From: Rhizobium grahamii CCGE 502
GTDB taxonomy: Bacteria; Pseudomonadota; Alphaproteobacteria; Rhizobiales; Rhizobiaceae
Direction of reading: 5' to 3'
Assembly (NCBI RefSeq): GCF_000298315.2
Contig: NZ_AEYE02000029.1
Coordinates: 463,193-527,192 of the forward strand
Length of the DNA stretch: 64,000 bases
The translations under genes were made by a program, and so were the position numbers. Each line of letters begins with the position of its first letter. Position 1 is the first letter of the stretch. The notes below the pieces were generated by a model, which was not told the DNA's origin, ran no database searches, and worked only from the letters and a program-made list of their open reading frames with translations. Of the stretch, positions 27,082 to 36,732 are shown piece after piece.

Positions 27082-28698
27082 TTAGTGGCGGAAGTGCCGC
27101 ATGCCGGTGAAGACCATCGCGACGTTGTGCTCGTTTGCAGCATCGATCACTTCCTGGTCGCGCATGGATCCACCCGGCTGGATCACTGCCGTTGCACCTG
27201 CGGCGATCATGGACAGCAGGCCGTCGGCGAAGGGCAGGAAGGCCTCAGACGCCACTGCCGAACCGCGTGTCAGCGGTTCCGCAAGCTCGAGAGCCCTAGC
27301 TGCTTCCTCAGCCTTCAGGCCAGCGATACGGGCAGAATCGACGCGGCTCATCTGGCCTGCGCCAATGCCGGCCGTCTGTCCATCCTTGGCATAAACCACG
27401 GCGTTCGATTTGACATGCTTGGCTACCTTGAAGGCAAATTTCATGTCTTCGAGTTCCTGCGGGGTCGGCGCGCGCTTGGTAACAACCTTGAGTTCCAGAT
27501 CCTCGACCATGCCGTTGTCTCGGCTCTGTATAAGAAAGCCGCCGGAGACGGTTTTCGCCGTCAGACCGGCAGAGCGCGGATCGGGAAGCCCACCGGCAGT
27601 CAGCAGTCGAAGATTTGCCTTGCGTGCAACGATGGCTTTCGCTTCCTCAGTCACGTCGGGCGCGATGATCACTTCGGTGAAGAGCTTGATGATCTCCTCC
27701 GCCGTTTCCGCATCGAGCGTCTGGTTGAGCGCGATGATGCCGCCAAATGCCGAAACGGAATCGCAGGCAAGCGCGCGCTTGTAGGCTTCCAGCAGGTTGG
27801 TGCCGGTCGCGACGCCGCAGGGGTTTGCGTGCTTGATGATCGCGCAGGCTGCTGCGTTCTCAGGCAGGAACTCGGCGACGAGTTCATAGGCCGCATCGGT
27901 GTCGTTGATGTTGTTGTAGGAAAGCTGTTTGCCTTGCAGCAGTGACGCCGTGGCAACGCCGGGGCGACGCTCGCCCGTCACATAAAATGCCGCCTTCTGG
28001 TGCGGATTCTCGCCATAACGCATTTCTTCCTTGAGCACGCCGCCAACGACGCGATGACGCGGCGTGTCGATCGAAAGAGCTTCGGCAAACCAGTTGGAAA
28101 TCATGGCATCATAAGCTGCCGTGCGCGCGAACGCCTTGGCGGCCATCCGCTGGCGAAACGCATAACTGGTCTGACCGGCGTCCGAAGCCAGCTGCTCGAG
28201 CAGCTCAGAATAGTCCGCCGGATCGGTCAGTATCGTCACGTAGGCATGGTTCTTGGCCGATGCGCGGATCATAGCCGGGCCGCCGATATCGATATTCTCG
28301 ACGGTCGTCGGATAGTCGCCGCCAGCAGCGCGGACATCCTCGAACGGGTAGAGGTTGATGACCACTAGGTCGATACCCTCGATACCGTGCGCCTTCATTG
28401 CCGCCTGATGTTCCGCGTCGTCCCGGATGGCAAGCAGGCCACCGTGCACTTTCGGGTGCAGGGTCTTCACGCGACCATCCATAATCTCTGGAAAGCCTGT
28501 GATCTCGGAAACGTCAGTCACGGCGAGACCGGCCGCTGCAATTGCCTTGTGAGTGCCGCCGGTCGACAGGATGCGAACGCCCTTGTCGGCGAGCGCACGC
28601 GCGAGTTCGACGATACCGGTCTTGTCCGATACCGAAAGCAACGCGGTCTTGACTGCGACCTTATCGGGTGCGGGGATTTTCTTGGAAACAACGGCCAT
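27082..28698 (-). CDS. purH: bifunctional AICAR transformylase / IMP cyclohydrolase
   Basis: Carries out the last two steps of purine synthesis: formylation of AICAR by 10-formyl-THF, then ring closure to IMP. It is 538 aa, the normal length. The N-terminal IMP cyclohydrolase (MGS-like) domain shows [18 protein letters not shown], '[11 protein letters not shown]' and '[16 protein letters not shown]'. The C-terminal transformylase domain shows [13 protein letters not shown] (about 210-222), the catalytic region '[16 protein letters not shown]', and the terminal '[16 protein letters not shown]'. It is the last gene of the minus-strand cluster htpX-rsmB-heparinase-like-purH. Confidence 0.97.
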   Translation of the reverse strand: MAVVSKKIPAPDKVAVKTALLSVSDKTGIVELARALADKGVRILSTGGTHKAIAAAGLAVTDVSEITGFPEIMDGRVKTLHPKVHGGLLAIRDDAEHQAAMKAHGIEGIDLVVINLYPFEDVRAAGGDYPTTVENIDIGGPAMIRASAKNHAYVTILTDPADYSELLEQLASDAGQTSYAFRQRMAAKAFARTAAYDAMISNWFAEALSIDTPRHRVVGGVLKEEMRYGENPHQKAAFYVTGERRPGVATASLLQGKQLSYNNINDTDAAYELVAEFLPENAAACAIIKHANPCGVATGTNLLEAYKRALACDSVSAFGGIIALNQTLDAETAEEIIKLFTEVIIAPDVTEEAKAIVARKANLRLLTAGGLPDPRSAGLTAKTVSGGFLIQSRDNGMVEDLELKVVTKRAPTPQELEDMKFAFKVAKHVKSNAVVYAKDGQTAGIGAGQMSRVDSARIAGLKAEEAARALELAEPLTRGSAVASEAFLPFADGLLSMIAAGATAVIQPGGSMRDQEVIDAANEHNVAMVFTGMRHFRH

Positions 28699-28793
28699 GA
28701 GGCTTCTCCGTTTGGTCTTCGGGAGATATCCGGCGAGGGATAAGCGGATGATGGCGCCGCGTTAGCACAGCTTTGCCGCCGCGGAAACACTCG

Positions 28794-30458
28794 CTAGCCC
28801 TTGCGCGATAAAAACCAGCGTATTTCCGGCCGCTCCGGATATGAGAAGGCGATCTCGATCTGGTCGGAACCGCAAATGCCCGAAGCATCAGCAAAGAAGA
28901 CGTCCTCGCCAATTATGATCTCATTGCCGGGCGACGAGAACAGCCATGTTTCTCCATCAGGCGCCGTCATCATCACCGACTCTTTGTCGAACTGCTTCAG
29001 ATTGATGGAAGGGTGAGCATGGAATCGCGCCACGGCGCGCACGGCCTCATCGACCTTGCCTTCCGGCGCAACCAGCCGATCACAGCCCGTAACGATCAAT
29101 CCCGTGGCGTTCAGGGTCAGCTCTCGCTCATGCAGAACACCAAAGGCGTTGAGGTAGCCGTCATGGCTCGCCTTGATCACATCGCGGCCGTCATCGGCGA
29201 GCACGCGATCCACATTCAGGCTTTTCACGCCGTCAATGATAACGTTCGCGACGAAGTCGGAGGACGCAAAACGGCTGGAAGAGGTGTCGTTGACGGTCAC
29301 CGTGCTATGCGCAGCCGTCGTTCGAGCGATCTGCACGTAACGCTTACCGGCAAACTTCGGTGATCCGGAATTGACGATAAAGCGGTGACGTCCGGACGAC
29401 ATCTCAAACGAAAGGCAACCCGCATGCGCCGTGCGCGACAGGCTGCCGGTCGGCGGCAATCCTGTATCAGCAATGACCACCGTTCTACCTGAGGCTAACC
29501 GTTGATAACGTGAATGGGGCATCGCCTTGAAGGGATCACCCGCAGTCTCGTCGTACCGCAGCAACGACATCAATTCCGTCGCGAGCGTCGACGTTGCGCC
29601 ATTGAAAAGTGCAAGATCGCCATCCTGGTGCCGGAAAAACCGCAGGGCCGGGTACATCCGATCGATGCCGGAAATCAGCTTCTGCGGCAAATCATGCCCG
29701 AGATTGACATAGGTTTGCCGGAGCGGAAGAAGATCCAGGAGCAATTCCAAGCCGACCCGCGGATTGCGCGAGACATGCCCGCCATCAGGCAGAATCTGAC
29801 TGTCGAACTCCTGATCCAACGCTTCAGCCGCACGCCGAAGGGCGCCAGCGCGCGTCGGCATGGCAATGGAGGCCATTGCAAGGGCAATGCGCAAGCGAAA
29901 GCGAACCTCGCCGGGAGGCGCGTATTTTGCCATGCGGCGCAGAAATCGCACTTGGAAGGCCAGCGAGCGCAGGAAGCGGCGATAGAAGCCGCGATCGGCG
30001 TTGTGGAGAACGACAGGCGAATGCGAGAGCCAGGAAATCACACGCTGCGCGGTAACATCGATCTCCCAGGCGATGCCTTCGATGCGGCCGCCATGCAGCG
30101 ACAGCCAATTGTTGACGATGGACCGGGCAACGCTCGAATGCAGGTCGCTCTTCTTGGTCCGCATGTGGCGGAGCCAACCGAAGCTATGAAGCCGCAGGGC
30201 GAATGATCGGGATGGGAGACTGAAATTGAAGGGCGACTTGCCGCCGGTTTCGAGGAGCCGACCGGCAAGTGGGAAGCGACCGTTCAAAATCTCGTCGGCC
30301 ACATGCGGATCGACCGCGCGCAGGTCGGTAGGAGCGACGATCAACCGCTCCGGGGCGTGAACCGTATGGCGGAAGAGACGCAGCCGCAGGATTGCTCCGC
30401 GGCACAACGCGCGCCGCCAAGCCTCTCCCACGTACAGAGTCGAGAACCCGGACCACAT
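28794..30458 (-). CDS. heparinase II/III-like protein
   Basis: A 554-aa protein of the heparinase II/III family (alpha/alpha-toroid N-terminal part followed by a beta-sandwich C-terminal part). Recognisable elements are the helical region with NNWLSLHGGRIEGIAWE, 'DGGHVSRNPRVGLELLLDLL' and the C-terminal stretch 'AHAGCLSFEMSSGRHRFIVN', which is typical of the family. Bacteria of this group have no heparin, so the substrate is more likely an acidic polysaccharide of their own or of a host. No signal peptide is visible at the ATG at 30458, and its Shine-Dalgarno is poor. The location between rsmB and purH is usual for rhizobia. The biological role is not established. Confidence 0.8.
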   Translation of the reverse strand: MWSGFSTLYVGEAWRRALCRGAILRLRLFRHTVHAPERLIVAPTDLRAVDPHVADEILNGRFPLAGRLLETGGKSPFNFSLPSRSFALRLHSFGWLRHMRTKKSDLHSSVARSIVNNWLSLHGGRIEGIAWEIDVTAQRVISWLSHSPVVLHNADRGFYRRFLRSLAFQVRFLRRMAKYAPPGEVRFRLRIALAMASIAMPTRAGALRRAAEALDQEFDSQILPDGGHVSRNPRVGLELLLDLLPLRQTYVNLGHDLPQKLISGIDRMYPALRFFRHQDGDLALFNGATSTLATELMSLLRYDETAGDPFKAMPHSRYQRLASGRTVVIADTGLPPTGSLSRTAHAGCLSFEMSSGRHRFIVNSGSPKFAGKRYVQIARTTAAHSTVTVNDTSSSRFASSDFVANVIIDGVKSLNVDRVLADDGRDVIKASHDGYLNAFGVLHERELTLNATGLIVTGCDRLVAPEGKVDEAVRAVARFHAHPSINLKQFDKESVMMTAPDGETWLFSSPGNEIIIGEDVFFADASGICGSDQIEIAFSYPERPEIRWFLSRKG

Positions 30459-30568
30459 GTTTATTGTCTATTGACCCGCGTCGTTAAGAATAGGTGAATA
30501 AGCCCGGAATCAGTGACACTTACGTATCAAATTATGACAAGTGCTCAACTATGCCAGTTGCCTTTCAA

Positions 30569-31963
30569 TCAGGCAACACGGCGCATTACGACGGCGTAGA
30601 AACCATCAAGACCACTGGCAAAGCCAGCGGGAGCAGTCAGCATGTCGGGTGTGGTGCGGAATTCTCCGAGGGCATTGATGGCAGACTCCAGGCCCGGCCA
30701 CTGCTGGGCATCGATGGCGACACGCTCAAGCATCGGTGTGTCCGAAAATACGCGCGCGGCGACCTCTTCGCCCTCGGCCGGATCAAGCGAGCAATTGGAA
30801 AAGACGATCGTGCCGCCCGGCTTCAACAAGGTTATCGCGTGTCGCAGCAGGCGCTCCTGAAGGCTTGCGAGTTTCGCTATGTCATCCGGTCCCTTGGCCC
30901 AGAGAACATCGGGATGGCGACGCGTCGTTCCCGTCGACGAGCAGGGCGCATCCAGCAGGATGGCGTCGAAAAGCTCCGCCGGCTCGTATTTGGTCAGGTC
31001 GCTGGCAACCGTCTCGGCATTCAATCCAAGCCGATCGAGGTTCGCGCGCAGTCGCTTGATGCGGTTTTCGGATTGCTCGACCGCTGTAACGTTGCCTCCG
31101 GCGCGGATCAGCTGGGCTGTCTTTCCGCCCGGAGCTGCGCATAAGTCGGCAACGCGCTTGCCCGCCAAGTCACCGAACAGCTGAGCCGGGATACTGGCTG
31201 CTGCGTCCTGAACCCACCACGCGCCTTCCGCAAATCCTTCCAGTGAGGGAACGCTACCTTCGAAGGCAGCCAGCCGGACACCACCGGTCGGCAGCACGAG
31301 GCCGCCCAGACGTTCTGCCCATCTCTGCGCGTCGTCCTTGACGGTAAGATCGATCGCGGCCGGCTCGAGTTGCGATTCAGAGATCGAGTGCGCCCTTTCC
31401 TTGCCGTAAGCCTTCTCAAGCCTGTCGAGAAACCATCCCGGCATCACTGGAATGGAGCTGATCTCGTCAAGGACCTGTTCTTTTTCGCGTCCAAGACGGC
31501 GCAGAACGGCATTCACCAGCTTCGCAAAGCGACGATTCCGGGGGTCCTGATTTGATTGCTCCACGGCGAGGTCGACCGCAGCGTGATCCGGCACATCAAG
31601 GTAGAGAATTTGCGCGGCGGCAATCGCAAGAACGTGATGCAAGGCCCGCGCGCCGTCCGGGAGGGGTGACTCAAGCAAGCTTGAGATTGCGGCATCGATC
31701 CGCGGCAAATGGCGCAGCGTCGCATTGAGAATGGCGCGGACGAGGGCGCGGTCACCCTCATTGAGAGCCTTATACGCCGGATTGCCATGTTCATGGTCCA
31801 AGGCACCGTCAAGCGAAAGCTTCCGGTCGACGACGGCCGCCAGGATCTTGGCCGCAGCAGCGCGAACCTGCAATCCGGGCTTTGCCGGAGCATCGACAGA
31901 GCCCGAATTGGAAGACTTCGGTTTGCGAAATGGCTTTTTCTTGCCGTCAGAATTCAAGACCAC
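30569..31963 (-). CDS. rsmB: 16S rRNA (cytosine-967-C5) methyltransferase RsmB
   Basis: 464-aa SAM-dependent RNA methyltransferase. The N-terminal third is a NusB-like RNA-binding domain ([20 protein letters not shown], then '[19 protein letters not shown]'). The C-terminal catalytic domain has the SAM-binding [13 protein letters not shown], motif [21 protein letters not shown], and motif [15 protein letters not shown] with the nucleophilic Cys. The start is a GTG at 31963 that overlaps the end of htpX by 10 bases, which suggests translational coupling. A basic, disordered N-terminal tail ([14 protein letters not shown]) precedes the NusB domain. Confidence 0.93.
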   Translation of the reverse strand: MVLNSDGKKKPFRKPKSSNSGSVDAPAKPGLQVRAAAAKILAAVVDRKLSLDGALDHEHGNPAYKALNEGDRALVRAILNATLRHLPRIDAAISSLLESPLPDGARALHHVLAIAAAQILYLDVPDHAAVDLAVEQSNQDPRNRRFAKLVNAVLRRLGREKEQVLDEISSIPVMPGWFLDRLEKAYGKERAHSISESQLEPAAIDLTVKDDAQRWAERLGGLVLPTGGVRLAAFEGSVPSLEGFAEGAWWVQDAAASIPAQLFGDLAGKRVADLCAAPGGKTAQLIRAGGNVTAVEQSENRIKRLRANLDRLGLNAETVASDLTKYEPAELFDAILLDAPCSSTGTTRRHPDVLWAKGPDDIAKLASLQERLLRHAITLLKPGGTIVFSNCSLDPAEGEEVAARVFSDTPMLERVAIDAQQWPGLESAINALGEFRTTPDMLTAPAGFASGLDGFYAVVMRRVA

Positions 31964-32916
31964 GGACCTTTTGGCGGTTGTGAACCACCGCGATCAATAC
32001 CGGTATTCGGAACCGAACGCGATTTGCGCATCGGATTATCAGCGCGAACCGGCGGCGTCGAGATATTCATGCCGCTGCGCGCCATTTCCTGCAGCGCTGC
32101 GATCCGGTTTTCCGTGTTCGGGTGCGTGGAGAACAGATTATCCATCCCAGCACCGGTCAGCGGATTGATGATGAACATGTGGGCGGTTGCCGGATTGCGC
32201 TCGGCATCGTAGTTCGGCACCTGCGAGGCACCACGTGCAATCTTGCCGAGTGCCGAAGCAAGCCACAGCGGATTGCCGCAAATCTCTGCACCACGGCGAT
32301 CGGCCGAGTATTCGCGCGTCCGGCTAATGGCCATCTGCACAATCATTGCAGCAAGCGGCGCGACAATCATCGCCAGCAACACCCCTATGAAGCCGAGCGG
32401 ATTGTTGTTGTTTTCCCGGTTGCCACTGAAGAAGAACGCAAAATTGCCCAGCATGGAGATCGCGCCAGCGAGCGTCGCCGTGATCGTCATCGTCAAGGTG
32501 TCGCGATTTTGCACGTGCGCCAATTCGTGCGCCATCACGCCGGCGACTTCCTCGGGCGTCAAAGCGCTCAGGAGGCCAGTGGAGGCGGCAACGGCAGCGT
32601 TCTCCGGATTACGACCTGTCGCGAAGGCGTTTGGTTGCGGGCTGTCGTATAGATAGACCTTCGGCATCGGCAAGCCAGCATTGCGCGCCAAATCCCTGAT
32701 GATCGTGAAAAACTCCGGCGCATTGCGCTCGTCGATCTCCTGGGCGTGATAAGCCGACAGCACCATCCGGTCGGAATTCCAGTAGGAAAAGAAGTTCATT
32801 CCGGCGGCGATCACGAACGCGATCATCATACCGCCACGCCCGCCAATTAGGAAGCCGACGGCCATGAACAATGCGGTCATGAAGGCGAGCAACATGGCTG
32901 TACGGACAAGATTCAT
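31954..32916 (-). CDS. htpX: membrane zinc metalloprotease HtpX
   Basis: Inner-membrane M48 protease that degrades misfolded membrane proteins. It is 320 aa. Two N-terminal spans ([20 protein letters not shown], then [20 protein letters not shown]) are followed by the zinc site [11 protein letters not shown] (HExxH, about residues 130-134), two further spans, and the third ligand region '[12 protein letters not shown]'. The start is the ATG at 32916 with GGAG 8 bases before it; a TTG at 32928 lacks a ribosome site. A proline/serine-rich C-terminal tail overlaps rsmB. It is divergent from the DUF1674 gene. Confidence 0.96.
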   Translation of the reverse strand: MNLVRTAMLLAFMTALFMAVGFLIGGRGGMMIAFVIAAGMNFFSYWNSDRMVLSAYHAQEIDERNAPEFFTIIRDLARNAGLPMPKVYLYDSPQPNAFATGRNPENAAVAASTGLLSALTPEEVAGVMAHELAHVQNRDTLTMTITATLAGAISMLGNFAFFFSGNRENNNNPLGFIGVLLAMIVAPLAAMIVQMAISRTREYSADRRGAEICGNPLWLASALGKIARGASQVPNYDAERNPATAHMFIINPLTGAGMDNLFSTHPNTENRIAALQEMARSGMNISTPPVRADNPMRKSRSVPNTGIDRGGSQPPKGPWS

Positions 32917-33039
32917 CGCTATCTCCAAAGTGTCCCTGAGCGGACCCGCTAAAACCAGAGGGTTTCAATTGCGGCGCTGGCGCTCTATGATTTGGTCATT
33001 CACCAGCCATTTTCAATGTTTTTCAGGCGGAATCGCGTG

Positions 33040-33264
33040 ATGCAGCCAGCAGACAACGACAACAACGAAACCCTGGCGACTGAGGCCGCCGAGGCTCCTC
33101 GGAAGTTGCTATCACCGGCTGCCAAGCGCGCGCTTGCCGAGGCCGAAGAACGTCGCCGAAACGAGAAGCCGGTAGAAATGCCTGCAGAGATAGGTGGCCG
33201 CGGCGGCGCAGATCCCTCGCGCTTTGGAGATTGGGAAATCAACGGTAGGGCGATCGATTTTTAA
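33040..33264 (+). CDS. DUF1674 protein, probable succinate dehydrogenase assembly factor (SDHAF4-like)
   Basis: 74-aa protein whose C-terminal signature GGRGGADPSRFGDWEINGRA (followed by IDF) is that of DUF1674/SDHAF4. In mitochondria and alphaproteobacteria, members of this family bind flavinated SdhA and assist its assembly into complex II. The N-terminal two-thirds is charged and probably disordered, rich in Ala, Glu and Arg. The ATG at 33040 (MQPADNDNNE) is preferred to an in-frame start at 32992. The gene is divergent from htpX, and the sdh genes are not in this window. The function is inferred from the family only. Confidence 0.85.
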   Translation: MQPADNDNNETLATEAAEAPRKLLSPAAKRALAEAEERRRNEKPVEMPAEIGGRGGADPSRFGDWEINGRAIDF

Positions 33265-33312
33265 GTAAATATTCCTATTGACTTTTACTCATTATCGGAA
33301 TTTATTCCTTTC

Positions 33313-33762
33313 ATGAGAAAGATTGCTCCCTTCGTTGCGCTGGCCCTTGTTGCGACCCCTATAACGGCCGTTGCTCGCGACGAAATAAAGGGGCCTGTTT
33401 CGGCGGAAATCCTGAGAGTGATCGATGGCGACACGCTGCTGGTCGAAGCGCGTCCTTGGCCACAGCAGACAATGGAAGTGTATGTCCGGATCCGCGGAAT
33501 CGACGCGCCCGAAATGCACTCTAGCTGCGCTGAAACAAGGCGCGCCGGGATCGACGCGCGCCATGCCCTCGAAACCCTGACATCCAGATCATCGGAAATC
33601 CAGCTGACGCAGATCGCGGGCGACAAATATTTCGGCCGCATCCTGGCGAACGTCACCCTTTCAGATGGCAGGAATCCGGCTCAGGACCTGCTGGAAGAAG
33701 GGATCGTCCGGACCTACAACGGCGGCCGAAAACCGCGGGAGACCTGCGCCGCAGAGAATTGA
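33313..33762 (+). CDS. exported thermonuclease-like (SNase-fold) protein
   Basis: 149-aa protein with a signal peptide (MRKIAPFVALALVATPITAVA, cleavage near residue 20) followed by a staphylococcal-nuclease-like domain. The core shows AEILRVIDGDTLLVEA, YVRIRGIDAPEMHSSC (Arg and Glu equivalent to the catalytic pair), 'GDKYFGRILANV' and 'LLEEGIVRTYNGG'. Two Cys residues near HSSC and one at the C-terminal ETCAAEN could form a disulfide in the periplasm. It could act on extracellular DNA/RNA; many such rhizobial proteins are uncharacterised. A hairpin with T-run follows the stop immediately. Confidence 0.8.
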   Translation: MRKIAPFVALALVATPITAVARDEIKGPVSAEILRVIDGDTLLVEARPWPQQTMEVYVRIRGIDAPEMHSSCAETRRAGIDARHALETLTSRSSEIQLTQIAGDKYFGRILANVTLSDGRNPAQDLLEEGIVRTYNGGRKPRETCAAEN

Positions 33763-33796
33763 AGCCGTCCCGATCGCTCGGAGCGGCTTTTCTTCT
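33762..33796 (+). terminator. intrinsic terminator after the nuclease-like gene
   Basis: The outer stem AAGCCG/CGGCTT (33762-33767 with 33784-33789) and inner CCGA/TCGG (33770-33773 with 33778-33781) are followed by TTCTTCTTT. It lies just before the convergent acs stop. Confidence 0.65.
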
Positions 33797-35752
33797 TTAT
33801 GCGGTCGCCTTGTTCTGGCGGTTGGCGATAAGGTCGTCGACGACTGCCGGATCGGCAAGCGTCGAGGTATCGCCGAGAGAGCCGAAGTCATCTTCGGCAA
33901 TCTTGCGCAGGATACGGCGCATGATCTTGCCCGAACGCGTTTTTGGAAGACCCGGGGCAAACTGTATCTTGTCAGGTGCAGCGATCGGGCCGATTTCGCT
34001 GCGAACATGCTTGACCAGTTGCTGGCGCAAATCGTCCGAACCTTCGTTGCCGGCCATCAGGGTGACGTAGCAATAGATGCCCTGACCCTTGATCGGATGC
34101 GGATAGCCGACGACAGCTGCCTCCGAGACAAGGTTGTGCGAAACGAGCGCGGATTCGACTTCGGCGGTACCGAGGCGGTGGCCTGAAACATTCAGCACGT
34201 CATCGACGCGACCGGTGATCCAGTAGTAGCCGTCCTCATCCCGTCGGCAGCCGTCGCCGGTGAAGTACTTGCCCTTGTAGGTCGAGAAGTATGTCTGGAT
34301 GAAGCGCTCGTGATCGCCGTAGACGGTCCGCATCTGACCCGGCCAGCTATCGATAATGCAGAGGTTTCCATCGGCGGCACCTTGGAGCACATTGCCTTCA
34401 TTGTCGACCAGCTGCGGCTTGACGCCGAAGAACGGCGTCGTCGCGGACCCCGGCTTCAGGTCGGTTGCGCCCGGAAGCGGCGTGATCATGTGACCACCAG
34501 TTTCCGTCTGCCACCAGGTATCGATGACAGGGCAACGCTTGTCGCCAACGACATTGTAATACCATTCCCACGCTTCCGGATTGATCGGCTCGCCGACTGT
34601 TCCGAGCAGACGCAGGCTAGAGCGCGACGAGCGGGTGACGAAGTGGTCGCCAGCCCCCATCAGTGACCGGATCGCCGTTGGCGCCGTGTAGAAGATGTTG
34701 ACCTTGTGCTTGTCGATGACCTCCCAGAACCGGCCCTGGTCCGGGAAGTTCGGTACGCCCTCGAACATCAGTGTCGTCGCACAGTTCGCAAGCGGTCCGT
34801 AGACGATGTAGGAATGGCCGGTGACCCAGCCGACGTCGGCGGTGCACCAGTAGATATCGCCCGGATGGTAGTCGAAGACATACTCATGGGTCATTGCCGC
34901 GTAGACGAGATAACCACCCGTCGTATGCAATACGCCCTTTGGCTTTCCCGTCGAGCCGGAGGTGTAGAGGATGAAGAGCGGATCCTCCGCCCTCATCTTC
35001 ACCGGCGGGCACTCCGGCTTAACCGTGGCGATTTCCTGATGGTACCAGAGGTCGCGGCCCGGTGCCCAGCCGGTCTTGCCACCCGTACGGCGCACCACGA
35101 GCACCTTGTCGACGATAACATGCTGGCGGGCGGCGATATGAATCGCCGTGTCGGTATTGTCCTTCAGTGGAACAGGTTTGCCGCCGCGGACGCCCTCGTC
35201 GCAGGTGACGACGAAGGTGGATTCGCAATCGACGATACGGCCGGCCAGTGCTTCTGGGGAGAAGCCGCCGAACACCACCGAATGGACAGCGCCGATGCGT
35301 GCGCAAGCGAGCATCGCGTAGGCCGCCTCCGGGATCATCGGCATGTAGATCGTGACGCGATCACCCTTCTTGACGCCGTGCTTCTTCATGACGTTCGCCA
35401 TGCGGCAAACATGCTCGTAAAGCTCATTGTAAGTGATCTTCTTGTCGACGTACGGGTTGTCGCCCTCGAAGATGATTGCCGTCTGATTGCCGTTGGTCTT
35501 CAGGTGCCGATCGATGCAGTTGTACGAAACGTTCGTCTGCCCGTCCTCGAACCACTTGATCGAGACCCTGCCCGTAAAAGACGTGTTCTTGACCTTCGTG
35601 TAGGGCTTGAACCAATCGATCCGCTTCCCATGCTTGCCCCAGAATTTGTCAGGGTTTTCGACGCTTTCCTCGTACCATTGCTCGTACTTGGCCTTATCGA
35701 TAAGCGCATGGTTCTTCACCGGTTTTTGCACCGGGTAGATCTTTTCGGACAT
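33797..35752 (-). CDS. acsA: acetyl-CoA synthetase
   Basis: AMP-forming ligase making acetyl-CoA from acetate, ATP and CoA. It is 651 aa, the standard length. The core motif A3 is [18 protein letters not shown] (about 263-280); other landmarks are '[15 protein letters not shown]', the hinge '[20 protein letters not shown]', and the C-terminal [17 protein letters not shown], whose lysine is the conserved acetylation/adenylation site. The ATG at 35752 (MSEKIYPVQ) follows GAGGAGGAG; a longer frame to 35812 is rejected. The 5' leader contains a 7-bp hairpin (35775-35797). Divergent from trcR. Confidence 0.97.
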   Translation of the reverse strand: MSEKIYPVQKPVKNHALIDKAKYEQWYEESVENPDKFWGKHGKRIDWFKPYTKVKNTSFTGRVSIKWFEDGQTNVSYNCIDRHLKTNGNQTAIIFEGDNPYVDKKITYNELYEHVCRMANVMKKHGVKKGDRVTIYMPMIPEAAYAMLACARIGAVHSVVFGGFSPEALAGRIVDCESTFVVTCDEGVRGGKPVPLKDNTDTAIHIAARQHVIVDKVLVVRRTGGKTGWAPGRDLWYHQEIATVKPECPPVKMRAEDPLFILYTSGSTGKPKGVLHTTGGYLVYAAMTHEYVFDYHPGDIYWCTADVGWVTGHSYIVYGPLANCATTLMFEGVPNFPDQGRFWEVIDKHKVNIFYTAPTAIRSLMGAGDHFVTRSSRSSLRLLGTVGEPINPEAWEWYYNVVGDKRCPVIDTWWQTETGGHMITPLPGATDLKPGSATTPFFGVKPQLVDNEGNVLQGAADGNLCIIDSWPGQMRTVYGDHERFIQTYFSTYKGKYFTGDGCRRDEDGYYWITGRVDDVLNVSGHRLGTAEVESALVSHNLVSEAAVVGYPHPIKGQGIYCYVTLMAGNEGSDDLRQQLVKHVRSEIGPIAAPDKIQFAPGLPKTRSGKIMRRILRKIAEDDFGSLGDTSTLADPAVVDDLIANRQNKATA

Positions 35753-35774
35753 GGAACTCCTCCTCACTCGGACA

Positions 35775-35797
35775 CCGGACTGAACGAAGCAGTCCGG
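35775..35797 (-). repeat. hairpin in the acsA leader
   Basis: CCGGACT and AGTCCGG are separated by nine bases and lie 23-45 bases before the acsA ATG on the transcribed strand. It might affect mRNA stability or translation; no T-run. Confidence 0.35.
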
Positions 35798-35974
35798 CTT
35801 GGCTCTAGGCATTCATAGCAGGTCGCATTTGCCCGGCAATTAGACAAAGGTCATTTCATTCGTGATCAATTGCAATTCTGCGTCACTGCGGTTATATAGC
35901 GCCATATTTCCCGGACATAGTGGTGACAATCCACGGACCGCGACACCGGCGCGGACGACAGAAGGACTATATCC

Positions 35975-36673
35975 ATGGCTCAACAATTGCTCATGCCGAA
36001 GGCGACTGCCATCTGGCTCGTCGACAACACAGCCCTGTCATTCGACCAGATCGCTCAGTTTTGCAGACTGCATCCGCTCGAAGTGAAGGCAATTGCCGAT
36101 GGCGAAGCTGCGCAAGGCATCAAGGGTCTCGACCCCATAGCAACCGGTCAACTCTCACGCGACGAAATCGCCCGCGCAGAAAAGAATCCGGCGCATAAGC
36201 TGAAGCTCTCCGAGCCCAAGGTTCGCGTTCCCGAATCCAAGCGTCGCGGTCCGCGCTACACACCGGTTTCGAAGCGCCAGGATCGTCCGAACGCCATTCT
36301 CTGGCTGGTGCGCAATCATCCGGAACTGAAGGATGCGCAGATTTCGCGGCTAGTCGGTACCACAAAGTCGACAATCGAACAGATTCGCGAGCGCACTCAC
36401 TGGAACTCCGCAAATCTCGCGCCGATGGACCCGGTGACACTCGGTCTCTGCAGCCAAATCGATCTCGACATGGAAGTCGAGAAGGCCGCGAAGGGCCGTC
36501 CACTGCCGACGGCCGCCGAGCTTGGCGCGACCTTGCAATCCGCGCATGAGACGGAACGTCTGACGAGCCACGATCGCGAAGAGGAGAAGGAAATCGACGC
36601 CGATGCCGTCTTCGCAAAGCTCAAGTCGCTGAAGTCTTCTCCGAAGGATGAGGACGAAGACGATCAGTACTGA
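35975..36673 (+). CDS. trcR: DUF1013 family cell-cycle regulator (TrcR-like)
   Basis: 232-aa protein of the alphaproteobacterial DUF1013 family, to which Caulobacter TrcR, a cell-cycle transcription regulator linked to RNA polymerase, belongs. The family opening MPKATAIWLVDNTALSFDQIA is visible at residues 7-27. A second helix-turn-helix-like region, WLVRNHPELKDAQISRLVGT then STIEQIRERTHW (about 109-142), fits DNA or polymerase binding. The C-terminus is acidic (DEDEDDQY). It is free-standing, divergent from acsA, and followed by a terminator. The role is inferred from the family. Confidence 0.85.
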   Translation: MAQQLLMPKATAIWLVDNTALSFDQIAQFCRLHPLEVKAIADGEAAQGIKGLDPIATGQLSRDEIARAEKNPAHKLKLSEPKVRVPESKRRGPRYTPVSKRQDRPNAILWLVRNHPELKDAQISRLVGTTKSTIEQIRERTHWNSANLAPMDPVTLGLCSQIDLDMEVEKAAKGRPLPTAAELGATLQSAHETERLTSHDREEEKEIDADAVFAKLKSLKSSPKDEDEDDQY

Positions 36674-36695
36674 TTGTTTTTGGTGAGTAATTTAG

Positions 36696-36724
36696 AAGGC
36701 CCTGCGTAAGCGGGGCCTTTCTAT
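36696..36724 (+). terminator. intrinsic terminator after trcR
   Basis: 7-bp stem AAGGCCC/GGGCCTT with loop TGCGTAAGCG, followed by TCTATTTT. It lies between the convergent trcR and prpE genes. Confidence 0.75.
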
Positions 36725-36732
36725 TTTGTACT

